DNA of 64,000 nt, taken from contig NC_031673.1 in the NCBI RefSeq assembly GCF_001640025.1, positions 434,001 to 498,000 on the forward strand. The letters run 5' to 3'. The notes under the pieces were generated by a model. It saw only the letters and a list, made by a program, of their open reading frames with translations, was not told where the DNA came from and ran no database searches. The position numbers were made by a program, and so were the translations under genes. Origin of the DNA: Sugiyamaella lignohabitans (lineage: Eukaryota; Ascomycota; Dipodascomycetes; Dipodascales; Trichomonascaceae). Shown piece by piece: positions 1 to 11,058 of the stretch (the first letter of the stretch is position 1; each line of letters starts with the position of its first letter).

Positions 1-95
1 TGAGGATGGTTCTTATGGGTAATTTTTGGGAGTATCTTAACGAAATAAAAGCAAAATTTAAACTAACGATGAATAGCAACAAAAAGTAACTTACG

Positions 96-3000
96 ATGAT
101 GTCCTCAGTGAATTACAACCAGCCAATTCACAGTAGAGGTCCTTCTTTGGACAAGTATTCCGGGATGACCAACAGCCACAGCAATAGCAACCTATACGGT
201 GCTAATGGCAATGGTAATCCCAATACTAGCCCGAATCCAACAGATGGGTCAATACATACTACACGATCGTCAACTGATGATGTGAGTATTGATGACACCA
301 TTGCGAGTTATCATCACACTTTTTGTCAATTTACTGGACATTATAACGGTATCTGGGACGGATCTCGTGGCGATGGAAATGGTGGACCGAGTGCACCAGG
401 ATCGAAGGCTCGTCAGAAGCTTGAAAAACTCTCTAAAGTACACTTTTCCGAGTTGTCTACAGATGTATATGATGAACTTGTGAGACGAGTTGATCCTCTT
501 CCACATGAAACCGAGTTTTTGGCTCCACGAGATAATATTCATAGAAAAAGAAACCAAGCCCGTCAAAAACTAGCTATGCTGTCGCCATCTCGGTTTAACG
601 ACTTAGCTTCTGATATTCTGTATGAGATTGAAAGAAGGTATCCCAACTTACGAGCCAACCCTCCTGCAGACAGACCATCAATTAGCGATCCAAACGATCC
701 CAATAGTGCTAAAGAATCACCAGCATTGGGGTCGACTTCTCAATCGCCATATTTGACTACCCGTCGATTTAGTAATGCCTCAGCTGTCTCGAATGCCACC
801 AGTCGATATACTTCTGAAGACTACCATCTCAGAGACTCTGTAATGCCACCAAGAAACTCGAGTCTGAATACCCTGGGTATTTCTAGTCCCGCTGCAACTC
901 CACCTATGCCCTCAGAATCCGCTTTCACCCATCAACATAATGCATCAATTGTTCCTCCTCTCCAGGAAGAAGTATCGATTCCACCTTCTAACCGATCTGC
1001 CCCATTGGCTCAACCCATAAAATCTACCACGATTATCCCCACTAAATCAACTTTAGTGGAAGAAGACGATGATGACGACGAAGAAGGTTTTGAAGATACA
1101 ATTGATGCGGATGATGAGGCTGATGAGAGCGCTGGTATAGCTAACAACAGCACTTTCTCGTCAAACGGCTCGGTACGAAACAGTAAACGTCTTTCAATGC
1201 TGACGCCGTTAAGTGATATCGAGGAAGAAGCCGATGCTGCAAGACTAGCTGCTGTTGCAGCTGCTGCAAATGGTGGCGTAACTGGTGATAGAGGTGTTCA
1301 CGATGTTGCTGAAGACGAAATAACCCGGGGAGGATCTTATGGAAATGAACAAGATTCTGCCGGTGGAATAGAAGAAGGCGAAGAGTCTGATGACGAGTCT
1401 GTGTCAGCCAAGCTCAGAGATCGTGATGAGCAGATTCAAATGCTTGTTGCAGAAGGTTCACGAATGGATGAAACAATAAACAACCTCGAGTCACGACTTC
1501 AAGAATCTGAGACTGTGAAAACAACTCTCGAGGAAGAAAATAACCGACTTCACGATATGGTTGGTGAATTAGAAGAGCAACGACAGAAAGCGGTTGACGA
1601 AAAAGAGAGTATCCAAAAGCGGTTGGAGGCTCTTGAACAAGAAGTAGAGGAGTCGAAAGCCGCTATTGCTGCTCATGAAGCCACTATTAATTCACATAAA
1701 GAAACAATCGATAAACTGGGTGATGAGAAGAAACAGTCTGAGGACGAGCTGTCTCGTGCAACGGGCCTTCTCACTCAGTTACGTGAGGAGCATGCTAACG
1801 ATTCGGATTTGCAACAAGCCAATGCAAGACATGTCGAGACAATTGCCGGACATGAAACGACTATTGATAATCTTCAGCGTGAATTAGATTCCACCAAGGA
1901 GACCCATTCAAGAGAGATTGATGACCTAAAACAGCAACATGAAAGTCAAATTGCAGAACTTACCACCAGCCATTCGACTCTAAAAGATCAAGTTGACTCT
2001 CATGCCAATGAGAAAGAAGAACTCACAAAGAGACATCAACAAGAACTGGATGAACTTGTGAACTCGCACTCAATGGCCATTCAACAATACAAAACAGAAG
2101 CAGAAGAGCACAAGGCTAACCTTGTACTGTTACAAGAGTCCCACAGTGCCTTGGAACAAGAACACAACAATATCAAAGACCGTCACGCAGAATCCTTATC
2201 TAAACAGAACGAGTATGCTGAGAGCTCTGCTACCCTTAGCAACGATTATTTGTTGCTACAAAACAAGCTGACTGAACACGAGACTGTAAGTTCTTACTAA
2301 CACATACCACCAGCAAAGACAAACGCAAGTAACTAACTTATTTAACAGACTATAACATCTCTTAGACAGCAGTTAGATTCAAAATCCATTCCCAGTCCTT
2401 CGAGTTCTAAGAATGAAGACCTACAAACTCAATATGACGAGTTGTTGAAAGACCACGCCAAATTGCAAGAGGAATTGGACGAGCAGCAAAAGATTACTGA
2501 GCAAGTTCGACAAGAAGCCAAAGAGTTCTTGCTAGAAATGAGAACGCTGGCAGAAAACCAGCGTAATCTTGAACCTGCTGAAAAGATGGCTGAGCAAATA
2601 CATGCATTAAAAGTGGAAGTACAAGAGTGGAAATCGCGATACTCGAGAGCTAAAGGACTGGTACGAAACTTGAGAAACTCTGCTTATGGAGGTAACTCAG
2701 TGTTTGCCACACCTGACGTGGGTCTGAGCAATGATAGCCCATATATCAGTACTGAAGGCAGAGTTCGCGATCTCAGTGTGACCAAGTTCCAAGTCGCAGT
2801 TGACGAGTTCCTTACGAAATCTCGATTGGGTACCACCGATCTCCTTGACAATCTTCACAACGTTGTTGTTGCTACAAGACATATTACACAAGATCTCAAT
2901 GGACCAGATGATGCTTCACCAGTTTCTGAAAAGATTGAAACAGAGCTTGCTCAATGTGCCACTTTGGTCTCTAAAACTGCCAACCAGCTGATCTCGACTA

Positions 3001-3770
3001 CCCGTAATCACCGTATCTCTGGTGGAATGGCCCCAATATCGATTCTCGATGCTGTAACTTCTGACCTTTCCTTTGCTGTGATCGAGCTTATCAAGGTCGC
3101 AAAGGTCAGACGAACCAACAACCGTGATAATAGAGGATCAGCCAGCTTCAGTCCCAAGGAAATTGACGTTTCAAAAGCTTCTCGCTTCAGTGGTAACTCA
3201 GTCACCTCACCTGCTGACATGCACCCGGCTGTGACCCCTACTGAAGACATTCACATGGAGCGATCCGACCCACGAAGATATGCCAGTACCAGCAACCAGT
3301 TCTCGACCACCAACTTCAACATCGAAGATCCCGATAACACAATTTCAGAGTTGCAAGGATATTTGGAGGAGCAGACGGCGACCGCCATCGATTCTATTCA
3401 ATCGCTGCTCACGGCTATCAAGGACGGATCGAGTTTGTACGTTCTCCGGCACAACATGCTCGATATCATCAAGCTCGTGGACATCACTGTCGTTGCCACC
3501 AGCACGTCAATGAAGCAGACTAAGAACTGGCTCCTCAAAGACAAGGGTTCTTACATCCTGGAGAACCTCCGCGACTGTTCACAGCGTATGGCCCAACTGC
3601 AAGAAGAGACTAAAAACATCGACGGTGACTCGAACCCCGACCGACAAGTCAAGCAGCGACTGGCGGGCATTGCTTTCGACATGGCCAAGTTCACCAAAGA
3701 GCTGGTCAAGACCGTCGAAGAGGTCAGTCTTACCTCGGAGATCAACCACATTGACAACCAGCTGAGATAA
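96..3770 (+). CDS. SPA2: Spa2-like polarisome scaffold protein (two exons)
   Basis: Exons are 96..2285 and 2349..3770, giving about 1203 aa. The 63-nt intron has a GTAAGT donor, a CTAAC branch site and AG 11 nt later, and both exons join in phase 0; reading through meets a stop at once. Two Spa2-homology repeats, each starting ARQKL, lie at about residues 105-131 and 155-181. An Asp/Glu-rich tract follows near 325-350, then a long coiled coil at about 430-880, then a helical C-terminal region. In known yeasts Spa2 sits at sites of polarised growth and binds Bni1, Pea2 and cell-integrity MAPK kinases. The order of repeats then coiled coil fits Spa2/Sph1. The start is the first of two adjacent ATGs; only 95 bp of upstream sequence is in the window. 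A GC hairpin arm begins 59 nt past the stop. Confidence 0.9.
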
Positions 3771-3829
3771 GACCCGCGAACCCTGTAATATAGTAATGAG
3801 ATATGTGATTGTACTATTCCGTCGTACAC

Positions 3830-3952
3830 GCCTCCGGCGGCCGGGCTCCGCCCGGACCTGGTTTTGCTCGCTTCGCGAGCCAGGTCTGGAAGTACAAGAA
3901 AGCTCGCGAAGCGAGCACAACCAGGTCCGGGCGGAGCCCGGCCGCCGGAGGC
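3830..3952. repeat. GC-rich inverted repeat, two 51-bp arms
   Basis: Left arm 3830..3880 and right arm 3902..3952 are near-perfect reverse complements around a 21-bp centre. Both arms use the CCGGGC-loop-GCCCGG stem variant in place of the usual CTGGGGC-loop-GCCCCAG. It lies between the convergent Spa2 and amidase genes, 59 and 58 nt past their stops. Confidence 0.95.
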
Positions 3953-4010
3953 ATGCCACAGCACGAAGCCAATTGAAGACATTTATTATATTAAATACGG
4001 GCCGTGGACA

Positions 4011-5675
4011 CTAGGAGTTTCGCTGGACGTAGACTACGCCAGATTTGTGGAGAGCGTCTTCAACGACCTCCATGGCTTTGATTACCTTTTCTTCTTCCAG
4101 ACGCTGGCCAACCACTTGGACTCCGACTGGGAGGCCGTGCATTTTTGTGGCGTCGTAGTTGTCATAGGCACCCTTGGCAATGCGGTTGAGTTTGTTCGGG
4201 TTGAAACCAGGTGGCAGCTGGTCTTTTTCTTTGTCAACTCTGGTGACTGGCAGGACACCGGCCGAATAGTCTAGCAGGTTAAACATGAATGTGTAGCCAC
4301 AGGACGAGATGGATTCGTAGAGACCCTTATGAGGCAGAGCAGGTGTAGCATTGGGTACAGTTAGCAGGATGTCGATTCCTGACTCCTTCCAGGCTTCGAA
4401 GAATTCCAATTTGTATTGCTCACGTTCAGCTACGAGATCCCATCTCTCGGTAATGGTCTTCTCATTCCAGTCACGCACCATATAGGCCCATACGGGGTCA
4501 CGATAGATATATTGCAGGATCCAGGCGTAGATTTTCTTGACAAAACGAGGAAGTCTTTGAGCGAAGAGCATTCGTCCGACACCGGCATCATTGTTCTCGC
4601 CCCAAAGCTGGCCACGAGTAGCGATTCTACCAGCATCAGAGCACAACAATTGAGAGGCAATACGGAGACAACGAAGTGGGTCGGGAGCATCAAACTTCAC
4701 AATCGAATGGCCTTGTTTTTCTAAAGCATCAATAGTGAGGTCAAGAGCACGGGCACAGGCAGGTGAGGGAGTCACAACACCGTCGTCATAAATAACACCA
4801 ACTTTGAGCTTAGCTGGAAGGTCAACTTTACGCCATGGAATTGGGTGAACGCTATAATCGTACTCCCAGGGCTTCATGTCAATAATTGTCTTGAGGAAGA
4901 ATCCAAGATCAGGAAGTGATCTGGTCATGGGTGAGTAGACAGCTGGGATACCTTCTTGGCCGGCCATAGACGTGGTGTTGCCAATTTTAGGAAATCTGCC
5001 AGTCGAGCATTTCAAACTGTAAATACCAGAGAAGTGAGCAGGAACCCGAACAGATCCGGCAACATCAGTACCTACACCCAACCTCGAACCGCCGTAAGCA
5101 AGTAATGCTGCTTCACCTCCAGTCGATCCACCAGGAGCATAATCCTTATGATAAGGATTACTAGTAACTCCCCAGACATCGTTATATGATTCAAAAGAGA
5201 GTAATGTGAAGGGAACATTGGTTTTCAGCATAGGTACAGCACCTGCATCTTTAAGAAGTTTCACAATTGGAGCATCCTTAACTGCTGGTTTGAATGAACG
5301 GGAGCTGTATCCAATACACGAATCATACCCAGTCACATTAATGGTATCCTTAAAGGTAATAGGGAAACCTGCCAATGGTCCTTTTGTATTTGCATGTTCG
5401 GCCCATTTCTCTGAATCCTTGATAAATATTTCAGTGATGGCATTAAGCTCTGGCTGCGACTCGAGAGCTCTTTTTCCATATGCCCGTAGAACTGAGATAG
5501 GTTTAATCTCACCAGCTTGAACTTTGGCAATTACTTTAGAAGCTTCTTGGGATAGAATTGATTTTTCTTCTTCTGTCAATGGCTCTTTATATTCAGGAAG
5601 ATCATTGATTCTATCTTCTCTTTCTTTCTGCTTAGCAGCTACTGTTTTCTTATGAAGAAAGTATGAAAATACCAT
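4011..5675 (-). CDS. Amidase-signature family hydrolase
   Basis: The 554-aa product is a fungal amidase-signature enzyme (acetamidase / fatty-acid amide hydrolase type), which hydrolyses a carboxylic amide to acid and ammonia or amine. The Ser-cisSer-Lys triad is complete: Lys109 in TFKDT, Ser184 in PGGSTGGE and nucleophile Ser208 in DVAGSVRVPA. The spacings of 75 and 24 residues match those known for FAAH. Length is typical of fungal AmdS/Amd2 proteins. The first ~20 residues are mildly hydrophobic then basic, so membrane association is possible but not shown. The start is the only sensible ATG. It converges on Spa2 and shares the GC inverted repeat with it. The substrate cannot be told from sequence. 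Confidence 0.88.
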   Translation of the reverse strand: MVFSYFLHKKTVAAKQKEREDRINDLPEYKEPLTEEEKSILSQEASKVIAKVQAGEIKPISVLRAYGKRALESQPELNAITEIFIKDSEKWAEHANTKGPLAGFPITFKDTINVTGYDSCIGYSSRSFKPAVKDAPIVKLLKDAGAVPMLKTNVPFTLLSFESYNDVWGVTSNPYHKDYAPGGSTGGEAALLAYGGSRLGVGTDVAGSVRVPAHFSGIYSLKCSTGRFPKIGNTTSMAGQEGIPAVYSPMTRSLPDLGFFLKTIIDMKPWEYDYSVHPIPWRKVDLPAKLKVGVIYDDGVVTPSPACARALDLTIDALEKQGHSIVKFDAPDPLRCLRIASQLLCSDAGRIATRGQLWGENNDAGVGRMLFAQRLPRFVKKIYAWILQYIYRDPVWAYMVRDWNEKTITERWDLVAEREQYKLEFFEAWKESGIDILLTVPNATPALPHKGLYESISSCGYTFMFNLLDYSAGVLPVTRVDKEKDQLPPGFNPNKLNRIAKGAYDNYDATKMHGLPVGVQVVGQRLEEEKVIKAMEVVEDALHKSGVVYVQRNS

Positions 5676-6643
5676 CTTTACCAGACCCGACTATCGATTA
5701 ATCCTAATCAATTCTTATCGATTTTCTTTTGGTGATCTATTATTATTAATTTTTGACCTGTTCGGATAAAAGGTATAAAAATAGATACCAATGACCAAAA
5801 TATCAATAACTCAAAGCCAATATAATCACAATAGTAGATCAAGAGAATTGATATATAGATCAGAATCTAAATGTAGAATTGGGAAACTGTTGTATATTTA
5901 TACCCCCACAATGACGGAAATAGGCGGGGATGCGATATGCAGGTCTCGCTTATACTAGCTGTTAACTGATAAGGGCCATAAATGCATAAGATAACCGCTT
6001 GTAATAGATGACTATGAGACTGAACAACCGGATGCACCCGACATTAGTGAAATATAGGTACCAGGTTCATTACTTTTCATTATGTAAAGGGAAAATGTGA
6101 TCTCTAAAGTGGATACTTCACGAATATTCAGCAGATAATGCCTGTTCGGGGTTAACACTAGCCGACTTGAGTAATTGGTATCACCAGCTCGATCTAGATT
6201 ATCTATGGCTCAAATTAGATTAAATCCGAAACGCAGCCTGTACGCGAAACCAATGCACCATCTGAAATCTTGATTCAATTGTTTTCCATTAACAACACAC
6301 AATTGATACGAATTTTAGTTATTAGTACTCTCTTCTCATTTATTTCACTCGTCGGATACAGTTGAAATGCCGACCACGATAAATCGGCCACTTGCAATTG
6401 CCGTACCATGCACTACCCCGCTGTCTCTTAACGTATACTGAAACCCCACTGGCTATCAGTTAACGTATACTGAAATATTTCACGTCTCGGTCGACGCCTT
6501 GAGACATTCGGTTTGACTAGTCTTGAGAATTTTATTTTATTTAAATTTAGTACATCTGCCAAGTTTGTGCTGGGTTTCACAATTGATTAACAATTCACTA
6601 ATTGATTAAGTCATTTCCTCGGGTATTAAATATTAGTTCGCAG
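5676..6643. other. Divergent intergenic region, amidase / trimethyllysine dioxygenase
   Basis: An AT-rich 968-bp spacer between divergent genes, so it should hold both promoters. A TATAAAAA box lies at 5774..5781 on the plus strand. The only strong internal structure is the 16-bp direct repeat listed at 6428. No coding potential is seen. Confidence 0.6.
6428..6475. repeat. Direct repeat TTAACGTATACTGAAA, two copies
   Basis: Exact 16-bp copies lie at 6428..6443 and 6460..6475, 32 bp apart (about three helical turns), roughly 170-215 bp upstream of the dioxygenase ATG. Spacing and position suit a paired regulator site; the factor is unknown. Confidence 0.6.
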
Positions 6644-8029
6644 ATGACTGTTCCAACTGTTCACTTTGATGCCGAGAAGGTATCAGTTACTTGGAAAGAC
6701 GGAGTGACATCTAAATAGTAAGTGATTTGTGATTTTTTTGGAATCCTGGAAACTGAAGTAAGATGAGCTAAGGATTTTTTCAAATACTGGGGAATTCGGA
6801 GCACTAACACAATTCTAGTCACAACATCTGGTTGAGGGATACCTGCCAGTGTAAAGAACACTTTCACCCAATTACCAAGCAACGTCTTCAAAACACCTTT
6901 GCAGTGAGTATTTTCAACCTCGTCAACTCGTTCAATAGCAAGTTGTATGGAATATTTTCTAACTGGAATTAATAGATCCCCGAAGATGTTCATGCCAAGG
7001 ATGCGAAATTTACTGGTGATGCTGTTGATGTGACCTGGGAGTATGACGGTCATGTCAGCTCATACCCTGTTGAATGGCTGAAACTTCATTCATATGATCC
7101 AGTCTTGGTCAAAGAGAAAACTGCCAAAATTGAAAGAATTCTCTGGACACCCAAGGACATGGAAAAGTCTCTGCCCACTGTAGATTTCAACGAAGTCATG
7201 AAATCGGACGAGGCCGTTGCTGACTGGACCAAGAAAATCGTAAGTAATACCAATTCTACTGCGCAGTTTATTCCGAGTATGTTATCTAACATTTCAGTAT
7301 GTTCATGGCTTTTGTATGATCGACAATGTTCCAGTGAATCCAAAGGACACCGAGAAACTGGTCGAACGTATTTCATACATTCATCACACACACTACGGAG
7401 GATTCTGGGATTTCACTGCTGATCTCGCTATGAACGATACTGCCTATACCAATCTGTATCTTGCATCTCACACAGACGGTACCTACTGGTCCAACACCCC
7501 TGGTCTCCAACTGTTCCATTTACTCCACCACGACGGCCGCGGTGGAGAGACCATGCTAACTGACAGTTTCAAGGCTGCTCAAGAACTGAAAAAGCAGTCC
7601 CCCGAATCATATGACTTCTTATCTAGGACCTTGATCCCCGCACACAGTGCCGGTGAAGAAGCTGTCTGTATCACTCCTATCTCACCACAGCCTGTTTTCA
7701 CACACGACCTGCAAAATAAAGATGAGCTTGTTCAGGTCCGCTGGAACAACGACGACAGGTCGACAATGGATCAATGGAAAGACCCCAACGACGTTGTAAA
7801 GTTTTACAAGGCGATCCGTCTGTGGAAAAAGATCCTCGAACAGCATGAGATCGTCGTCAAACTCGTACCTGGCAGATGTCTTATTTTCGACAACTGGCGT
7901 GTTCTTCACGGCCGTATGGGCTTTGACGGCTCCCGCAGAATGTGTGGAGCCTATGTCAACCGTGACGACTTCATTTCCCGACTCCGCCTGCTCAATCTCG
8001 GGAGGGAAGAGGTGCTACGGTCTCTGTAG
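6644..8029 (+). CDS. Trimethyllysine dioxygenase (carnitine biosynthesis), four exons
   Basis: Exons 6644..6717, 6819..6903, 6976..7239 and 7298..8029 give 384 aa. All three introns have GTAAGT/GTGAGT donors and CTAAC 7-12 nt before AG, and all joins keep frame. The protein aligns along its length with TMLH/gamma-butyrobetaine hydroxylase: a short N-terminal domain with WLRD, then a TauD-type 2-oxoglutarate/Fe(II) fold. Iron ligands are His199 and Asp201 (HTDGTY) and about His345 (VLHGR); the 2-oxoglutarate arginine lies in GSRRMCG. ERISYI followed by DTAYT is closer to TMLH than to the butyrobetaine enzyme. It would hydroxylate trimethyllysine in the first carnitine step. The N-terminal beta domain has CQCKEHFH, which may replace the zinc site. 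A GC arm begins one base after the stop. Confidence 0.88.
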
Positions 8030-8030
8030 T

Positions 8031-8192
8031 GCCTCCGGCGGCTGGGGCGCTGCCCCAGACCCCGTTGCTCCTCTCGCCGTGCTCGAGTCGAGCTCCGGTG
8101 AATCTAAACAAAATATATATTGCCAATGACCGGGAATAAGCTCGCGAAGCGAGCACAACGGGGTCTGGGGCAGCGCCCCAGCCGCCGGAGGC
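8031..8192. repeat. GC-rich inverted repeat, two arms
   Basis: The left arm starts one base after the dioxygenase stop; the right arm ends at 8192. Outer parts match as reverse complements, but the inner stems differ (CTCTCGCCGTGCTCGAG left, CTCGCGAAGCGAG right). The spacer is AT-rich. Confidence 0.95.
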
Positions 8193-8507
8193 ATCGCTCA
8201 CCCCACCACGTACCCTAACCCGTAATCACGGAAACGGGAAATTTCAGGGGAAGCCCACCTCGATTTTGTTTTTCAGTAAATTAAAAAAAAGTTTCGTAAG
8301 TTAGAAAGCCGTCTTTTAAATTCATATGTTTTATTCATTTTACACTCTGCAAATCAAGTCATTAATTCATCTGATCTAGTTCGTCTAGTTCTCCCCTACT
8401 AGCTCTCAGCTTGGTAGAGGTCACCAGCTGGAGAACACACAGGACAGGTTACAATCAAAGAGACCTACCTATGTACTGTTGGTATGGCCCTTGACCTCCA
8501 ACAAGCT
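8193..8507. other. Intergenic, convergent 3' ends
   Basis: AT-rich spacer between the GC inverted repeat and the gluconokinase stop. No gene, repeat or hairpin of note was seen. Confidence 0.5.
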
Positions 8508-9330
8508 CTATTTTAAAAAGGCGTTCACCTTCTTGACTACCTCACCGGCAATAAAAGTTGGGTCCTGGTCGACGGTCGACATGGGGATAGAGAAACCACC
8601 GTTCTCGAGGAGCTCCTCATCTTTTGGCACTTGCATTAAAGCAGCCTGACTAGCAACCATGTTTGTGCCCATGTAGTGGTTCTTGCGAGCACCGACACGG
8701 GCTACGAGCACCTCCTCGGGAGCCCACATAAATGCAATAACGATGCGGGTTCCGGGGAGAACCTTGGATTTGAGGAACTCTCTATATTTAGGGGTCAGAG
8801 CGGAACAAGCAGCCACAGCGATATAGGTCGACTCGTTTCCAGCAGCAGCCCGGCTCGAAGTGGCAGCTACATCAGCCAACCAATCCCATCTATCGTCATC
8901 TGTCAAGGGAATACCATTCGACATCTTTTCAATATTCTGTTGAATTGTTAGCACCAAAACACCGAGTTATTACCATACATCCGTTCTCATGGTTCAGAGA
9001 GTTCAAATCCGCATTTTCAGCACATCGAGTACCTCAAGCATTACGCGACCCAATGATTTGAGACTGGAGGAATCCGGTGAAAAGTTAAAAAACAAAACCA
9101 CTTATCATTCGAGCATTAACAGCAAAACTCACTACAAATCTAACTGTAAACACAGGACACCAAAGAGTACAACTTACAGCAGGGGGATGAAGACTGTCGC
9201 CCTCGATAAACGGGGCTTTGGCTGCGTTGGCAAGAAGCTGCCCGACGGTGGACTTTCCAGTACCAGCTGGACCACCAACGATAATCACGAGGGGATGTTC
9301 TTTGTCGGCAACCAGCGATCCAATACTCAT
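8508..9330 (-). CDS. Gluconokinase (GntK family), two exons
   Basis: Exons 9178..9330 and 8508..8936 join in phase 0 across a 241-nt intron with a GTAAGT donor and CTAAC 10 nt before AG. The product is 193 aa, the usual size for thermoresistant-type gluconokinases. The P-loop GGPAGTGKST is at residues 19-28, followed by the diagnostic EGDSLHPPA, NIEKMSNG and PLTDDDR. CSAL and a GARKNH/Q-rich lid segment follow. It phosphorylates D-gluconate to 6-phosphogluconate in the cytosol, feeding the pentose phosphate pathway. The intron splits the HPPA-NIEKM block, so it is well defined. The ATG at 9330 is chosen because it gives the standard N-terminus; in-frame sequence upstream lacks an ATG. Confidence 0.92.
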
Positions 9331-9553
9331 GATTCCTATTACTTTTAATATTATATTTTTTCCAACTGAAGCGATAGAACTCAACAAATATCGCGGGAGG
9401 ATCTAATGTGACTCTGAAATTTCCCGACTACCGGATCAATTGGGGGTGGTCGTGTGCGGCAGAAGCACGGGAGTGGGGGTTGAGATGCGCGGATCGACGA
9501 CCTCGAGATCCTCCTCAACGAAATTCTGGGGGTCATTTTTCCACCTCCAGACT

Positions 9554-9708
9554 GCCTCCGGCGGCCGGGCTCTGCCCGGACCCGTTGTGCTCGCTCCGCG
9601 AGCGGCTTGGACCCTGGTGGACCCTGCATCTGACCAAGTGTCAGGGATCGACTCGAGCGGAGCGAGAGGAGCAACGGGGTCTGGGGCAGAGCCCCAGCCG
9701 CCGGAGGC
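9554..9708. repeat. GC-rich inverted repeat with mismatched arms
   Basis: The left arm carries the CCGGGC/GCCCGG stem variant with CTCGCTCCGCGAG; the right arm carries CTGGGGC/GCCCCAG with ACTCGAGCGGAGCGAG. The pair is therefore built of two different subtypes. The right arm lies 82 nt past the mL57 stop. Confidence 0.93.
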
Positions 9709-9790
9709 AGTCCGATACCGCTAATTCTGATACTAAATCACGTATTTATACTATTTACAGAGCACGAGGAGGTTCCACAGCTATTATGTA

Positions 9791-10552
9791 CTAAGGACGA
9801 GGGGCATAAACTTTTTCCGAGACCGATATCAACGAGTATGGACCGCTAAGCAGCTTCTCAGAGATAAATTTTCTGGCCTTGGGCTCGCCATGGCGAAGGA
9901 GAATGGCGCCAATCAATGCATGGATGGAGCGGGCAAACACAGACTGTTCTCCAGTGAACTTGGCGTCGAGTTCCTGGCCCGTACTGGTGTTCTCGGAGAT
10001 CCTCTTCTTCCAGAAGATATTTTTGTGAATGCCGGTTTTTTTGCACACTTCGTGAAGAGCCACTGAGCTCGACAGCACTTCAATTGGTTGTGGAGATATG
10101 TCGAAGTTGTGTTTATTAATGGCATGTGGATTGTCGTTGGTTTGAGATACTGCGTAGTGACTGGCTTGTAACCTTAAAAATTCCTTGCCTAAAATAGCCA
10201 GTTTCTCATTATATGGCTTTTTTCCGTGGGCAAAACTTTTATGTGTAATGGTTTGTAGAATAACGGGATCTGGTAGGGAATATTCTTCGCCAAGAAAGGT
10301 TTTGGCATCCTTGAGTGTGTCTTCGTTACCGGGATATGTCACCCCATTGACTGTCAAGTACTCTTCTTCGTTCTTTTTGAGACCCCGGGCTCTTACTACA
10401 CCGTCTTTCGTGTACACAAGAGTACGTACTTGCTGTGTTTGTTGTGACTTGAATGCTAATTGACCATGGCTGATGCCGGCTGATTCTCCCACGACCAGCC
10501 TTCCAAGAGGTTGAAATGGCCTCAAACTACGAGGAATCTGTCGTAAGTACAT
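9791..10552 (-). CDS. MRPL15: Mitochondrial large-subunit ribosomal protein mL57
   Basis: The 253-aa protein begins with an Arg-rich mitochondrial presequence of about 45 residues. The middle and end carry an RNase III-like fold: TYPGNEDTLKDA, DPVILQTITHKSFAHG, and a helical segment with RSIHALIGAILLRHG. In yeast mL57 (Mrpl15) this fold has lost the catalytic acidic residues and is structural in the mitoribosome; the E-x3-D nuclease signature is not seen here either. The ATG at 10552 is used because the longer frame begins with TTG. A GC arm in sense orientation starts 82 nt past the stop. Confidence 0.85.
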   Translation of the reverse strand: MYLRQIPRSLRPFQPLGRLVVGESAGISHGQLAFKSQQTQQVRTLVYTKDGVVRARGLKKNEEEYLTVNGVTYPGNEDTLKDAKTFLGEEYSLPDPVILQTITHKSFAHGKKPYNEKLAILGKEFLRLQASHYAVSQTNDNPHAINKHNFDISPQPIEVLSSSVALHEVCKKTGIHKNIFWKKRISENTSTGQELDAKFTGEQSVFARSIHALIGAILLRHGEPKARKFISEKLLSGPYSLISVSEKVYAPRP

Positions 10553-11058
10553 TCCAAAATGCAAATAAATAAAAGCTGTGGCGGGCTACCCGGTATTAAT
10601 CCCCTCGACTGGCTATCGAATTTCAGGCAATTGATCTTGTGAGTGGATGGCGTCTGAGTTGGAATTTTTCACTTCACATGCACCCTTGCCCATCATCAAA
10701 ATAGGGTGCTTATGCGATCCTCCTCCCTGCTCACATGTTCGAGGGTGGGTCTGCCTCCGGCAGCTGGGGCTCTGCCCCAGACCCCGTGGCTCCTGCTTCG
10801 CAGGAGATATTTTCGCTCGGAATTGTTTTAAACTGATTTAAATGGGATGTAATAGCAAAAGGTGTGGAGTGAAGTGTGAAAAATAAAGGAAAAAGTTGGT
10901 CTGCAGAATCGCTATCTTTTAATTTTAAGGGTTTGGTTCCTATTACGGCCTGATAAGAAAAAATATTGTTTCCAGAGTTTCACTGCATTTATCGACGTAC
11001 AAAATATTTCGCTAGAAGTTCATATCCAAATATTAACTTGTAGTGGAAATTGGTAAAG
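10553..11058. other. Divergent promoter region, mL57 / ROK1
   Basis: A 506-bp spacer between divergent starts. It holds one single GC arm (10753..10808) and otherwise AT-rich sequence with no coding potential. Confidence 0.5.
10753..10808 (+). repeat. Single GC-rich hairpin arm
   Basis: One arm in plus orientation: GCCTCCGGCAG, the CTGGGGC-TCT-GCCCCAG hairpin, ACCCCGTGG and the CTCCTGCTTCGCAGGAG hairpin. No partner arm lies nearby. It sits in a divergent promoter region rather than at a gene end. Confidence 0.9.

Noticed and set aside
8980..9016. GTTCAAATCC resembling a tRNA B box inside the gluconokinase intron
   Set aside because: No box A at proper distance and no complementary acceptor stem.
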